Of a stretch of DNA of 64,000 bases, positions 9,879 to 18,948 are shown one piece after another (positions within the stretch are counted from its first letter, which is position 1; each line of letters begins with the position of its first letter). Made by a program: the position numbers and the translations under genes. Source of the stretch: Mycolicibacterium doricum. GTDB lineage: Bacteria; Actinomycetota; Actinomycetes; Mycobacteriales; Mycobacteriaceae. Under the pieces are notes generated by a model. The model was not told where the DNA came from, did not search any database, and saw only the letters and a list, made by a program, of their open reading frames with translations. The stretch is taken from assembly GCF_010728155.1 (NCBI RefSeq), contig NZ_AP022605.1, forward strand, positions 3,965,399 through 4,029,398, in the 5' to 3' direction.

Positions 9879-11321
9879 TCACACCTTCTCGGCGACCGAC
9901 AACGCCGCGTTGATCGCGTCGACCCGGTCCTTGGCGTCGCCGAACAGCATCTGGGTGTTCTCCCGGAAGAACAGCGGGTTCTGCACGCCGGCATAGCCGG
10001 AAGCCATGGAGCGCTTGAACACGATGACGTTGTTGGCGTTCCACACCGTGAGCACCGGCATACCGGCGATCGGGCTGCCCGGATCCTCCGACGCGGCGGG
10101 GTTGACGGTGTCGTTGGCGCCGATGACCAGCACGACGTCGGTGTCGGCGAAGTCGTCGTTGATCTCGTCCATCTCGAGCACGATGTCATAGGGGACCTTG
10201 GCCTCGGCGAGCAGCACGTTCATGTGCCCGGGCAGTCGGCCTGCGACGGGGTGGATGCCGAACCGGACGTTCACGCCGCGCTCGCGCAGTTTTCGGGTCA
10301 GGTCGGCGACTCCGTACTGGGCCTGGGCGACGGCCATCCCGTAGCCCGGCGTGATGATCACCGAACTGGCCGAGGACAGCAGCTCGGCCACCCCCTCGGC
10401 GTTGATCTCGCGGTGCTCGCCGTAGTCGACATCGGCTCCGGCCCCTGGGCTTTCCATGCCGAAGCCGCCGGCGATGACCGAGAGGAACGACCGGTTCATC
10501 GCCTTGCACATGATGTAGGACAGGTAGGCACCGGAGGAGCCGACCAGGGCGCCGGTGATGATCAGCAGGTCGTTGCCGAGCAGGAAGCCGGAGGCGGCGG
10601 CGGCCCAGCCGGAGTAGCTGTTGAGCATCGACACCACCACCGGCATGTCGCCACCGCCGATCGAGGCGACCAGGTGCCAGCCCAGCAGCAGTGCGAGCAC
10701 CGTCACCACGATCAGCAGCCACAGCTGTGGGTCGATCACGAACCAGACCGTGAGCACGGTGAACACCACGAGTGCACCGACGTTGAGGATGTTCTTGCCG
10801 GGCAGCATCATCGGTGCGGACTTGATCCGCGCGGAGAGTTTCAGGTTGGCCACGATCGACCCGGTGAACGTGACCGCGCCGATGAAGACGCCGATGACGA
10901 CTTCGGCCGAGTGGATGCCGAGCATGCCGTCGCCGGCCAGAGCGGCCGCCTCGCTGCCGCCGGGGTCACCCTCGACGTACAGGTAACCGTTCCAGCCCAC
11001 GAGCACGGCGGCAAGACCGACGAAGCTGTGCAGCAGGGCGATCAGTTCCGGCATGCCCGTCATCTCGACGATCTTGGCCCGCCACAGCCCGATCGCCGCC
11101 CCGATGACCATCGCCAGGAGCAGCAGCGCAAGGCCGAGCGGCTCGATGTGGCGGGCCAGCGCCAGCGCGATGGTCGCAATCAGCGCCACGGCCATCCCGG
11201 CGATACCGAAAGTGTTGCCGGCTCTGGACGTCTCGTGTTTCGACAACCCGGCCAACGCCAGGATGAACAGCAAGGCCGCGACGACGTAGGCAGCGGTGGC
11301 GGCGGTTTCCAGTGTGAACAT
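9879..11321 (-). CDS. pntB: NAD(P) transhydrogenase subunit beta
   Basis: A 480-residue proton-translocating transhydrogenase beta subunit. The N-terminal half is a run of about nine membrane helices, including [20 protein letters not shown]. The C-terminal half is the soluble NADP(H)-binding domain III with [46 protein letters not shown] and the terminal [12 protein letters not shown]. The complex couples hydride transfer from NADH to NADP+ to inward proton movement. It starts 3 nt after the pntA stop in the same operon. In M. tuberculosis I recall the pnt genes in the opposite orientation relative to fadE2, suggesting a local inversion here. Confidence 0.96.
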   Translation of the reverse strand: MFTLETAATAAYVVAALLFILALAGLSKHETSRAGNTFGIAGMAVALIATIALALARHIEPLGLALLLLAMVIGAAIGLWRAKIVEMTGMPELIALLHSFVGLAAVLVGWNGYLYVEGDPGGSEAAALAGDGMLGIHSAEVVIGVFIGAVTFTGSIVANLKLSARIKSAPMMLPGKNILNVGALVVFTVLTVWFVIDPQLWLLIVVTVLALLLGWHLVASIGGGDMPVVVSMLNSYSGWAAAASGFLLGNDLLIITGALVGSSGAYLSYIMCKAMNRSFLSVIAGGFGMESPGAGADVDYGEHREINAEGVAELLSSASSVIITPGYGMAVAQAQYGVADLTRKLRERGVNVRFGIHPVAGRLPGHMNVLLAEAKVPYDIVLEMDEINDDFADTDVVLVIGANDTVNPAASEDPGSPIAGMPVLTVWNANNVIVFKRSMASGYAGVQNPLFFRENTQMLFGDAKDRVDAINAALSVAEKV

Positions 11322-11324
11322 GGT

Positions 11325-12860
11325 TCAACTCCTCGAGAACATCGCGAGCATGCGGCGGGTGACCGCGAAGCCGCCGAAGATGTTGATGCTGGCGAGCAGG
11401 ATCGCGACGAAGGCCAGCGCGGTCACGGCTGTGCTGTTCGCGGCGTCGCCGTGGCCGATCTGCAGCAGCGCGCCGACGACGATGATCCCCGAGATCGCGT
11501 TGGTCACCGACATCAGTGGAGTGTGCAGCGCGTGGTGTACGTTGCCGATCACGTAGTAGCCGATCACGATTGCCAGCGCGAACACGGTCAGGTGGACTTG
11601 CAGGGCGGCGGGCGAGAGCGCGATCAGGACGAGCAGCACCGCGGCTACACCGAAGGTGGTTCCGAGGCGGCGCGCCGTCGTCATGGGCCGCTTGGCCGGC
11701 TTCGGCTCGACCGGCGCTGCGGCCGTGGCCGCCGGTGCGGCTGAGACCTGCACCGGCGGCGGTGGCCAGGTCACCTCGCCGTCACGCACCACGGTGACCG
11801 AGCGCTGCACGACGTCGTCGAAGTCGAGGGTCAGCTTCCCGTCCTTCTCCGGGGTGAGCAGCTTGAGCAGGTTGACCAGGTTGGTGGCGTAGAGCTGGGA
11901 AGCCGTTGCGGGCAGCCGTCCGGCGAGGTCGGTGTAGCCGATGATCGTCACCCCGTTGTCGGTGACGACGGCTTGGTCCTTGACGGTTCCCTCCACGTTG
12001 CCCCCGTTGGCGGCGGCCATGTCGACGATCACACTGCCCGGCTTCATCGAGGCAACCATGTCCGCGGTGATGATCCGCGGGGCGGGACGGCCCGGGATCA
12101 GCGCAGTGGTGATGATGATGTCGACGTCCTTGCACTGCTCGGCGTAGAGCGCCGCCTCGCGGAGCTTGTAGTCCTCGCCCATCTCCTTGGCGTAGCCGGT
12201 GGCCGACACCTCGCCGGCGGACGGGTCGACAGCCAGGTACTCCCCGCCGAGGGACCGGACTTGATCGGCGACCTCGGGGCGCGGATCGGTGGCCCGCACG
12301 ATCGCGCCGAGGCTCCCGGCGGCGCCGATGGCCGCCAGACCGGCGACGCCCGCTCCGACCACCAGCACCTTCGCGGGCGGTACCTTGCCCGCCGCGGTCA
12401 CCTGACCGGTGAAGAACCGGCCGAACCTGTGCGCCGCCTCGATCACCGCGCGGTACCCGGCGATATTGGCCATCGAGGAAAGCACGTCCAGCGACTGCGC
12501 CCGCGAGATCCGCGGGACGGCGTCCATGGCCAGCACGGTGATCCGACGGTTGGACAGTTTCTCGACGAGGTCGGGGTTGAGCCCGGGCGAGATCAGGCTG
12601 ACCAGCGTTGCACCGTCGCGCAGCGCCGCGATCTCGTCATCGGTCGGTGCGTTCACCTTCAAGACCACGTCGGCCGACCATGGATCGCCGATCTCTGCAC
12701 CCGCCTCGACATAGGCGGCGTCGGAGAAACTCGATGCCGCACCCGCACCTGATTCGACGACGACCGAGTATCCGAGCTTGCCGATCTGCCCGACTGTCTG
12801 CGGTGTGGCGGCGACGCGAGTCTCGCCGGGCGAAGATTCGCGGGGTATCGCGATTTGCAT
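11325..12860 (-). CDS. pntA: NAD(P) transhydrogenase subunit alpha, fused form
   Basis: A 511-residue alpha subunit. Residues 1-370 form the NAD-binding domain [21 protein letters not shown] at the N-terminus, [20 protein letters not shown] for dinucleotide binding, and [12 protein letters not shown]. After an Ala/Pro linker (about 372-395), residues 400-505 carry four membrane helices, including [21 protein letters not shown]. tuberculosis splits this protein into PntAa and PntAb; here both halves are one polypeptide, as in E. coli. It is the first gene of the pntA-pntB operon. No clear promoter is identifiable in the 50 nt upstream. Confidence 0.95.
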   Translation of the reverse strand: MQIAIPRESSPGETRVAATPQTVGQIGKLGYSVVVESGAGAASSFSDAAYVEAGAEIGDPWSADVVLKVNAPTDDEIAALRDGATLVSLISPGLNPDLVEKLSNRRITVLAMDAVPRISRAQSLDVLSSMANIAGYRAVIEAAHRFGRFFTGQVTAAGKVPPAKVLVVGAGVAGLAAIGAAGSLGAIVRATDPRPEVADQVRSLGGEYLAVDPSAGEVSATGYAKEMGEDYKLREAALYAEQCKDVDIIITTALIPGRPAPRIITADMVASMKPGSVIVDMAAANGGNVEGTVKDQAVVTDNGVTIIGYTDLAGRLPATASQLYATNLVNLLKLLTPEKDGKLTLDFDDVVQRSVTVVRDGEVTWPPPPVQVSAAPAATAAAPVEPKPAKRPMTTARRLGTTFGVAAVLLVLIALSPAALQVHLTVFALAIVIGYYVIGNVHHALHTPLMSVTNAISGIIVVGALLQIGHGDAANSTAVTALAFVAILLASINIFGGFAVTRRMLAMFSRS

Positions 12861-12913
12861 CGCGATAGTCTGCCATCCGCCGAAGTACAGTGGGCGGCCG
12901 CCCTCTGCGTCGG

Positions 12914-13600
12914 TCAGGCACTCATCAGATAGTCGGCCTTACCGACATAGACGATGCTCGGCGGGAGCGGGGTCCTGGCCGCACCCACAATTGCCTCGGC
13001 GAACTCGTCGGCCGTCGGGAGCGGGGCCGTGTTCGGACCGTCGATCCGGTCGCCGGAGACCACGGTGAGATGAACGCCGGCATGCGCGAGGACCGAGCGC
13101 ATCCCGTACAGGGCGGTTTCGCCGGCGCGCTTGCTCGCGGCGACCGCGACGTAACCCTTCGGCACCGCCTTGTTCGGGAAGAAATGCGCCTGATGACTGG
13201 TGACGAACACGATGCGACCGCCGGCCGGCATCAGTGGCACCGCCAAACGGGCGAGTCGGCGCTGCGCATCCCGGTTGAGGCGCATGGCGTACCGGGGGTC
13301 GGCGCCAAGTTCCGACCGGCCCGCCGTGTTGAGGACCAGCGCGTACAGCCGTCCGAACCGCATGGCGACGGAATCCATCAGCGCCGCCGCCTCGGCTTCG
13401 TCGGAGATGTCGGCGCCCAGCGTGGACGCGTGACCGCCCGCGCTGCGGATCGCGTCCGCGACAGCGTCCGCACCACCGGAGTTCAGGTGGTAGTGGACGA
13501 GGACGTGGGTGTCGGGGCCGGCGAGGTGCCGCGCGACCTCGGCGCCGATGCCCTCTGAGGCACCCGTGATCATGACAGTCCGTTCGGGTCCGTGGTGCAT
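12914..13600 (-). CDS. SDR-family oxidoreductase with atypical active site
   Basis: A 228-residue short-chain dehydrogenase. The dinucleotide motif is [16 protein letters not shown], and NNAG appears as NTAG in [13 protein letters not shown]. The catalytic region reads [12 protein letters not shown]...[13 protein letters not shown]. The Tyr is seven rather than four residues before the Lys, and the canonical YxxxK Tyr position holds Val. The start is set at MHHGPERTV because gaaggagccagac precedes that ATG; an upstream ATG at 13636 adds residues outside the family. The substrate is unknown, and with this active site the protein may be a poor or non-classical dehydrogenase. It lies upstream of pntA on the same strand, 53 nt away. 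Confidence 0.8.
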   Translation of the reverse strand: MHHGPERTVMITGASEGIGAEVARHLAGPDTHVLVHYHLNSGGADAVADAIRSAGGHASTLGADISDEAEAAALMDSVAMRFGRLYALVLNTAGRSELGADPRYAMRLNRDAQRRLARLAVPLMPAGGRIVFVTSHQAHFFPNKAVPKGYVAVAASKRAGETALYGMRSVLAHAGVHLTVVSGDRIDGPNTAPLPTADEFAEAIVGAARTPLPPSIVYVGKADYLMSA

Positions 13601-13716
13601 GTCTGGCTCCTTCCTCGACCGAGCGATGCGTGCCACCGTACACCCGAATTAAGGAAGTTAAGGGAAAAATAAGGTAACGGTAAGGCACGTTATGGCGGGG
13701 GTCCTCGCCGGGTGCG

Positions 13717-14238
13717 GTGGGTCGTCAGCGGGTACCTAGACACCTCTGGCCGATCGAGGGGGAAGGGCTGTCCAACGACGCGACCTCGCTGGTGGTCATC
13801 GTCGTGCGGTTCCTGTGGATGTTCCCGGTCGCCACCATCGACGAGCGACTGCACCGGCGTAAGCAGCACGTGGCCGAGCCGATCGGCTGGCGGGAGATGA
13901 CCATCTCGTCGTGGGCGGGGATGCGCGGCGTGGTGACGCTCGCCGCGGTGCTGGCGCTTCCGCCCGAGTTCCCCGAGCGCGAGGGAGCCGACCCCGAGGT
14001 CATCGAACGCGCGCGACAACGCCGAACGAATGTGGCATTCGGTCGGACTCGCCCCGCCCGACGCCCCATCCCACGACGCGCACACCGACCATGCGATGAC
14101 GGTCAACGCACCAAGGAAGAGATACTGACCGTCGCACGCGAGGCCGTGGTGCGGGCCCGGTCCGAGTCGGGCACCGATCCGACCGTCGTCGACCGGGTTC
14201 TACGTCGACTCGACGCCCGCGGCAGCCAGCCCGAATGA
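13717..14238 (+). pseudogene. Remnant of a Na+/H+ (cation/proton) antiporter
   Basis: Several recognisable antiporter segments are joined with most of the transmembrane core missing. EGEGLSNDATSLV corresponds to the usual EGESLFNDATSLV, then VVRFLWMFPVATI, then WREMTISSWAGMRGVVTLAAVLALPPEF, and a hydrophilic C-terminal tail (REAVVRARSESGTDPTVVDR). A typical protein has over 500 residues with 10-12 helices; here at most two short hydrophobic stretches remain. The N-terminal half of the family is absent and the middle (VIERARQRRTN...RRAHRPCDD) looks frameshifted. I interpret it as a decayed gene shaped by several internal deletions; transport function is not expected. Confidence 0.7.
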
Positions 14239-14251
14239 CCGACGGTCACAG

Positions 14252-14331
14252 CGCCGCAGCCTGACCGCCGCAGCCTGACCGCCGCAGCCTGACCGGCGCA
14301 GCCTGACCGGCGCAGCCTGACCGGCGTAGCC
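14252..14331. repeat. 14-nt tandem repeat, about 5.7 copies
   Basis: Unit cgccgcagcctgac occurs at 14252-14265, 14266-14279 and 14280-14293. Two copies of the variant cggcgcagcctgac follow at 14294-14321, then a partial copy. It sits between the antiporter remnant and the stop of the 42-residue minus-strand CDS. Because 14 is not a multiple of 3, it is unlikely to be coding. Confidence 0.9.
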
Positions 14332-14351
14332 GTGAAACCGGCCTCCGCTGC

Positions 14352-14480
14352 TCAGACCGGCGGATATGCCGGCGGCGGGTACCCGCCGCCCGGGCCGGAG
14401 ACCCCGCGCAGACCCCAGGCGAGGTAGCTGAAGAAGAACTCGATCTCGTCGCTCGCGTCGTAATCGGGATTCGGGTCCAT
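14352..14480 (-). CDS. Small 42-residue protein (Rv0157A-like by position)
   Basis: A short CDS with one of the best ribosome-binding sites in the window: cggaggtaccg directly before the ATG. The protein begins MDPNPDYDASDEIEFFFSYL, continues with a short hydrophobic stretch (YLAWGLRGV), and ends in a Gly/Pro/Tyr-rich tail (GPGGGYPPPAYPPV). It lies upstream of, and divergent from, the TetR gene at 14628. M. tuberculosis has a small gene of similar length (Rv0157A) at the equivalent place between pntB and Rv0158, which supports it as real; that comparison is from memory. Function unknown; possibly a membrane-surface peptide. Confidence 0.7.
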   Translation of the reverse strand: MDPNPDYDASDEIEFFFSYLAWGLRGVSGPGGGYPPPAYPPV

Positions 14481-14552
14481 CGGTACCTCCGGGTGAGACG
14501 CGGCTGTTCGTCGGGAGTATAGAACGACAACACCGAACGTGACCAGGGCTCG

Positions 14553-14590
14553 ATGGCATTGCCATAGACTGACCAACCAGCCAGTTGATC
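14553..14590. promoter_or_regulatory. Two inverted repeats in the divergent tetR promoter region
   Basis: The perfect palindrome ATGGCA-T-TGCCAT lies at 14553-14565. The imperfect inverted repeat gaccaac-cagcca-gttgatc lies at 14571-14587/14590. Both fall between the starts of the small minus-strand CDS (14480) and the TetR gene (14628). This is the expected place for an autoregulatory TetR operator controlling both directions. No binding data are implied. Confidence 0.5.
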
Positions 14591-14627
14591 GATGCCCGCT
14601 CGACGGGCCCGCAGACAGTGAGGTGTC

Positions 14628-15287
14628 ATGTCTCCCGAAGCCTCGCCGAACGGGTCGACTCGGCGTGCAGAACTGTTGCGCGTCGCGACCAAACTGTTCG
14701 CCGCGCGCGGTTACCACGGCACCCGGATGGACGACGTCGCCGACGCCGTGGGCCTGAACAAGGCCACGGTTTACCACTACTACGCGAGCAAGTCGCTCAT
14801 CCTCTACGACATCTACAAGGGCGCCGCCGACTTCACCGTCGATGCGCTGCACGACGATCCGAGCGCATCGGCTCGCGAGACGATCTACCACTTCACCCGC
14901 CGGCTGCTCGTCGGGATCGCCAGCGACATCGAACGCGCGGCCGTGTACTTCCAGGAGGGCCCCTACATCAGCGAGTGGTTCACCGAGGAGCAGGTGGAGT
15001 ACATCAGCGAGAAGGAGGCCCAGGTCTACGAGCACGTCCGTGACGTGATCGACCGGGGGATCGCGAGCGGCGAGTTCTACGACTGTGACTCGCACGTGCT
15101 GGCGCTGGGATACATCGGGATGACGTTGGGTGCGTACCGCTGGCTGCGTCCCCAAGGACGGCGCACCGCGCAGGAGATCGCCGAGGAGTTCAGCACCGCG
15201 CTACTGCGCGGGTTGATCCGCGACGAGACGGTGCGCACCGAGTCACCGCTGGGTGTCGACGTCAGGAGCGGAGCTGCGCGTGACTGA
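14628..15287 (+). CDS. TetR/AcrR-family regulator (Rv0158-like)
   Basis: A 219-residue TetR protein. The helix-turn-helix is textbook: RMDDVADAVGLNKATVYHYY at about residues 36-55, followed by ASKSLILYDIY. The ligand-binding domain is long and helical, with FQEGPYISEWF and a YIGMTLGAYRWL helix. The ATG follows gtgaggtgtc. Its stop overlaps the GTG start of the downstream SDR by 8 nt, so the two are translationally coupled and the SDR pathway is a likely target. Inverted repeats in the 5' region (14553-14590) are plausible operators. Confidence 0.9.
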   Translation: MSPEASPNGSTRRAELLRVATKLFAARGYHGTRMDDVADAVGLNKATVYHYYASKSLILYDIYKGAADFTVDALHDDPSASARETIYHFTRRLLVGIASDIERAAVYFQEGPYISEWFTEEQVEYISEKEAQVYEHVRDVIDRGIASGEFYDCDSHVLALGYIGMTLGAYRWLRPQGRRTAQEIAEEFSTALLRGLIRDETVRTESPLGVDVRSGAARD

Positions 15288-16053
15288 TCTATTCTCACTC
15301 CACGGCAAGGTGGCGGTGGTGACCGGCGGTGGACGCGGCATCGGTGTGATGATCGCCCGCGGGCTGTTACAGGCAGGCGCATCGGTCTACCTGTCCAGCC
15401 GCAAGGAAGCCGAGCTCGCCGCCGCGGTCGCCGAACTGTCGCCGCTGGGCCGCGTCGAGGCGGTGCCCGCCGACCTGGGGACCGCCGAAGGTGTGCAGAC
15501 GCTGACCGATGCGCTGACCACGCGCGAGGAAGCCCTGCACGCGCTGTTCAACAACGCCGGCGCGAACTGGGGTGCGCCGTTCGCGGAGTTCCCCGAATCC
15601 GGTTTCGACCGGGTCTTCGACGTCAACGTCAAGGGAGTGTTCCTGCTGACCCGCGCCTTGGTGCCGATGCTGCAAGCCGGTGCAACCGAACGCGATCCGG
15701 CCCGGGTCGTCAACACGGGCAGCGTCGACGGTTTCCACACCCCCGAGCGCGGGCGCAACAACTTCTCCTACGCGGCGAGCAAGGCCGCGGTGCACATGCT
15801 GACCAAGCACCTGGCGACCGAGCTCGCACCGCGCATCCTCGTCAATGCCATTGCCCCAGGACTGTTCCCGTCGCGGATGACCAAGGTACTGCTGTCCGCC
15901 GGGGAGGAAGCCGTCGGCGCGGCGCTGCCGCTCGGGCGCGTCGGGGAGCCCGACGACATGGCCGGCATCGCGGTGTTCCTCGCCAGCCGGGCCAGCGCAT
16001 ACGTCACCGGCACGGTGATCCCCATCGACGGCGGCGTGAGCACGATCCGATGA
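15280..16053 (+). CDS. SDR-family oxidoreductase
   Basis: A 257-residue classical short-chain dehydrogenase, started at GTG 15280 (VTDLFSLHGKVAVV). The glycine motif is TGGGRGIGVMIARGL, then NNAGANWG, the active site FSYAASKAAVHM with preceding Ser in NTGSVDG, and the C-terminal SAYVTGTVIPIDGG. Family members in this configuration are often gluconate- or 3-ketoacyl-reductase-like; the true substrate is unknown. It overlaps the TetR stop by 8 nt, and its own TGA overlaps the ATG of the following decayed acyl-CoA dehydrogenase by 4 nt. This was therefore once a three-gene translationally coupled operon. Confidence 0.9.
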   Translation: MTDLFSLHGKVAVVTGGGRGIGVMIARGLLQAGASVYLSSRKEAELAAAVAELSPLGRVEAVPADLGTAEGVQTLTDALTTREEALHALFNNAGANWGAPFAEFPESGFDRVFDVNVKGVFLLTRALVPMLQAGATERDPARVVNTGSVDGFHTPERGRNNFSYAASKAAVHMLTKHLATELAPRILVNAIAPGLFPSRMTKVLLSAGEEAVGAALPLGRVGEPDDMAGIAVFLASRASAYVTGTVIPIDGGVSTIR

Positions 16054-16536
16054 AATCGACGCTGCTGTCGCGCCGCGACCTGGACTTCCTGCTCTTCGAG
16101 TGGTTACGCGTCGACGAGCTGACGCAGCGGCCGCGATTCGCGAGCACTCGCGCGACAAGGCGAGCGACGCCCACGAACCGACGTTCGACAGCGAGAAGGT
16201 CACGCTCATCCCCGAGGTGAAGGAGGCTTGGGCGGCGACCTCCGGCTACATCATGCGCACGATCGCCAACGCCAACCTGCTCGCGGAGTCCGGCACCGCT
16301 GAACAGGTCGACGTGTTCGTCCGTCCGATGCTCGGGTCGTCGCTGGCCGATATCGCGACCCGCGCGGAACCCCAGCACGACGGCACCTACCGAGTGTTCG
16401 GGTCGAAGATGTGGATATCCGGCGTTGTTCATCGTCCCCAGGTACCTCGTCGAGGCCGACGGCCGGTGACCGCGAAAGACCCGGCGGCACCACTCGAGAG
16501 CCTGGACCGCACGACGTAGGAGATGCGCGACGCCTG
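16050..16536 (+). pseudogene. Decayed acyl-CoA dehydrogenase (FadE) remnant
   Basis: The ATG at 16050 opens MKSTLLSRRDLDFLLFEWLR, a typical N-terminus of the large FadE subgroup, but the frame shifts within 40 codons. Another frame then carries EPTFDSEKVTLIPEVKEAW joined directly to AATSGYIMRTIANANLLA and to VRPML-GSSLADI-ATRAEPQ, with the intervening family segments missing (GRFFGTMCLSEPQ and others). After KMWISG a further jump brings in FIVPRYLVEADGR in a third frame. I read this as at least three deletions and two frameshifts. It was coupled to the upstream SDR. No functional product is expected. Confidence 0.75.
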
Positions 16537-16555
16537 GTTCTGAGCCGCAGCGGTG

Positions 16556-17668
16556 CTAGTCGAACTCGATCACCTGGCGCACCGCCTTGCCTTCGGCGAG
16601 GCGATCCATGCCTTCGTTGATCTGGTCGAGGGGGATCGTCGAGGAGACCAGAGTTTCCACCGGGAGACGGCCGGAGCGCCACAGCTCGACGAAGCGGGGG
16701 ATGTCTCGGGCCGGCACCGCCGAGCCCAGGTAACTACCTATCAACGAGCGCCCTTCGGTGACGAGCCCCAACGGCGACAACGAGATTCGCGCATCGGGAC
16801 GGGGCAGGCCCACGGTGATCGTGCGGCCACCGGGAGCGGTGTGCGCGATCGCCGTCTCCAATGCGGCCGGGTGGCCGACCGCCTCGACGACCACCTCGGC
16901 CTTGAGGGCCCGTTCGGCGGCCTCCTCCGGGGTGTAGGCGGCGTTGATGCCCATCGACCGGGCGCGGTCGAGCTTCTCCTCCAGTTGGTCGATGCCGACG
17001 ACGCCGACGTCGTCGTGGGCCATGGCGGTGATCGCCGCCGCCATGCCGACACCGCCGAGACCGACGACGGCCACCGTCTGGCCGGGCTGCGGCCTGCCGA
17101 CGTTGAGGACCGCGCCTCCGCCGGTGAGCACTGCGCAGCCGAGCAGGGAAGCCACCACCGGCGGGACCTCCGCGCCGACGGGCACCACCGAGTGCCGATC
17201 CACCACAGCATGAGTGGCGAATCCCGACACGCCGAGGTGGTGATGCACCGGTCGGCCGTTGCGGTGCAGGCGGATGCCGCCGTGCATGAGAGTGCCTGCG
17301 CTGTTGGCGACGGTGCCCGGTTGGCAGGGGCTGAGGCCGTCGGTGGCGCACGCGGTGCATTGGCCGCAGCGCGGCAGGAACGTCATCACCACCCGCTGGC
17401 CGACGGCGAGATCGGAGCCGCCCGGACCGACCTTCTCGACGACGCCGGCGGCTTCGTGGCCGAGCAGCATCGGAACCGGCCGCACCCGGTTGCCGTCGAC
17501 GACGGACAGATCCGAGTGGCACAGACCCGCGGCCTCGATTCGCACCAGCAGTTCGTCGGGCCCGGGCGAATCCAGCTGCAGCTCCGACACGGACAGCGGT
17601 ACGGATTGGGCGAAGGGTCGTGGCCGGCCGATCTCTTCCAGGACGGCGCCGCGGATCGTCATGGTCAT
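16556..17668 (-). CDS. Zinc-dependent alcohol dehydrogenase (AdhE1/Rv0162c-like)
   Basis: A 370-residue medium-chain dehydrogenase. Catalytic-zinc ligands appear in GLCHSDLSVVDG and LLGHEAAGVVEKVGPG, the structural-zinc cluster in RCGQCTACATDGLSPC, the third catalytic-zinc Cys region in LGCAVLTGGGAV, and the NAD-binding GLGGVGMAAA. It oxidises primary alcohols or reduces aldehydes. Three nested starts exist (GTG 17674, ATG 17668, ATG 17662); 17668 is chosen. It is divergent from the hotdog thioesterase at 17704, as Rv0162c is from Rv0163. Confidence 0.92.
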   Translation of the reverse strand: MTMTIRGAVLEEIGRPRPFAQSVPLSVSELQLDSPGPDELLVRIEAAGLCHSDLSVVDGNRVRPVPMLLGHEAAGVVEKVGPGGSDLAVGQRVVMTFLPRCGQCTACATDGLSPCQPGTVANSAGTLMHGGIRLHRNGRPVHHHLGVSGFATHAVVDRHSVVPVGAEVPPVVASLLGCAVLTGGGAVLNVGRPQPGQTVAVVGLGGVGMAAAITAMAHDDVGVVGIDQLEEKLDRARSMGINAAYTPEEAAERALKAEVVVEAVGHPAALETAIAHTAPGGRTITVGLPRPDARISLSPLGLVTEGRSLIGSYLGSAVPARDIPRFVELWRSGRLPVETLVSSTIPLDQINEGMDRLAEGKAVRQVIEFD

Positions 17669-17703
17669 GCTCACCAGACTGCCCCGACTGCGAGACTGAA
17701 ACC

Positions 17704-18144
17704 ATGCCCCCCGAATCTGGACGGCCGACGAGCAGTGATTTCCCGGTGCAGTGGCCGGTGACGACCCGGTGGACCGACAACGACATGTTCGGTCATCTCA
17801 ACAACGCCGTGTACTACGCGATGTTCGACACCGCGATCAACGGGTGGGTCAACACCACAGTGGGCGTCGACCCGGTGAGCGCGCCGTGGCTGGGAGTGGT
17901 CGCTGAATCGGGTTGTCGGTACTTCGCGGAGTTGAGGTTCCCGGATCCACTGGTGGTCGGGCTGGGGGTGACGCGGTTGGGCAACAGCAGCGTGACCTAT
18001 CGCCTGGCGTTGTTCGAACGCGACGCGGTGCAGGCCGCGGCGATCGGGCATTGGGTGCACGTGTACGTCGACCGCTCGAAACGTCGGCCGGTCCCGATCC
18101 CGGATCAGATCAGGCCGCTGCTGGAGACGGCGCTCGTCGAGTAG
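17704..18144 (+). CDS. Hotdog-fold acyl-CoA thioesterase (Rv0163-like)
   Basis: A 146-residue 4-hydroxybenzoyl-CoA-thioesterase-type hotdog protein. The active-site helix motif is TRWTDNDMFGHLNNAVYYAM, with the conserved Asp, followed by the FPDPLVVGLGVTRLGNSSVT strand region. Predicted role: hydrolysis of acyl-CoA thioesters in the cytoplasm; chain length cannot be inferred. The ATG at 17704 matches the family length. An SRPBCC protein follows 16 nt downstream, suggesting one transcript. Confidence 0.88.
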   Translation: MPPESGRPTSSDFPVQWPVTTRWTDNDMFGHLNNAVYYAMFDTAINGWVNTTVGVDPVSAPWLGVVAESGCRYFAELRFPDPLVVGLGVTRLGNSSVTYRLALFERDAVQAAAIGHWVHVYVDRSKRRPVPIPDQIRPLLETALVE

Positions 18145-18160
18145 TCGATATGCTCGCCCG

Positions 18161-18607
18161 ATGCCGCTCGTGAGCAAGACCGTCGAGGTCGACGCCCCAG
18201 CCGAGGCCGTCATGGCGATCGTCGCCGATTTCGAGAGGTTCCCGGAATGGAACCCGGAAGTCAGGGGGTGCTGGATTCTCGCCCGTTATGACGATGGACG
18301 GCCCAGCCAGCTGCGGCTCGACGTCGAGGTGCAGGGGCAGGCGGGCACGTTCATCACCGCGGTCTACTACCCCGGGGAGAACCAGATCTTCACGCTGCTG
18401 CAGCAGGGCGATCACTTCGACAAGCACGAGCAACGGTTCTCGGTGGTGCCGATCGGGGCGTCGTCGCTGCTGACGGTGGACATGGATGTCGAGACGAAGC
18501 TGCCGATCCCGAAGCCGATGGTGAAGAAGGCGGTCGGGGAGACGCTGGACTATCTGGCGGAGAACCTGAAGGCCCGGGCCGAACAGCTGGGTGCGGGTAG
18601 CGCCTAG
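18161..18607 (+). CDS. SRPBCC/START-like protein (TB18.5, Rv0164-like)
   Basis: A 148-residue polyketide-cyclase/START-fold protein: MPLVSKTVEVDAPAEAVMAI, DFERFPEWNPEVRGCWIL and FDKHEQRFSVVPIG are characteristic. The fold makes a hydrophobic cavity for lipid-like ligands. The M. tuberculosis homologue is known as the secreted antigen TB18.5, though no signal peptide is visible here. It ends with a 4-nt convergent overlap onto the stop of the 18604-18948 gene on the other strand. Confidence 0.9.
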   Translation: MPLVSKTVEVDAPAEAVMAIVADFERFPEWNPEVRGCWILARYDDGRPSQLRLDVEVQGQAGTFITAVYYPGENQIFTLLQQGDHFDKHEQRFSVVPIGASSLLTVDMDVETKLPIPKPMVKKAVGETLDYLAENLKARAEQLGAGSA

Positions 18608-18948
18608 CCGACGCCTGCTTTCCGGTCCCAGAACATATCGTCGTCGGCGCCGGCCAAGGCGGCCGCTTCGGCTCTCAGGGCCAGGACGCGCCGGTGGATG
18701 CGGTACTCGGTGGAGCGCGGCATTTCGAGCGGGCCGTAGCGCCCGCGTGCTCTCCGGCCGACCCGGCCGTGGCTCATCTCCCAGCGCAGCGCGTCGGAGA
18801 CGGCTTTCGATGGGCGGCCGACGAATCCGAAGCCCTGGTCTTCGAGTCCGTCGACGAGCTCGCGGACGGTCTGAGTGCCGTGCTGTTGCAGGTACATGGT
18901 GAGCACATAGCGGAGTTCGACTCCGCGGAGCAGACGTCGGCTGGTCAT
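18604..18948 (-). CDS. Conserved hypothetical, possible winged-helix DNA-binding protein
   Basis: A 114-residue basic protein. The N-terminal 70 residues (RRLLRGVELRYVLTMYLQQ, TVRELVDGLEDQGF, PSKAVSDALRWEMSHGRV) have the spacing of a winged helix-turn-helix, and the following RRARGRYGPLEMPRSTEYRI resembles a wing. Similar small proteins are common in mycobacteria, but I cannot name a characterised member. It is convergent with the SRPBCC gene. The ATG start fits; gagtcggaactccg-like repeats precede it, with no strong Shine-Dalgarno sequence. Confidence 0.65.
   Translation of the reverse strand: MTSRRLLRGVELRYVLTMYLQQHGTQTVRELVDGLEDQGFGFVGRPSKAVSDALRWEMSHGRVGRRARGRYGPLEMPRSTEYRIHRRVLALRAEAAALAGADDDMFWDRKAGVG

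Noticed and set aside
9768..11744. Very long plus-strand open frame (658 codons) opposite pntB/pntA
   Set aside because: The composition (His/Arg/Gly/Asp-rich, no domains) is that of an antisense frame in GC-rich DNA; the opposite strand encodes an unmistakable transhydrogenase.
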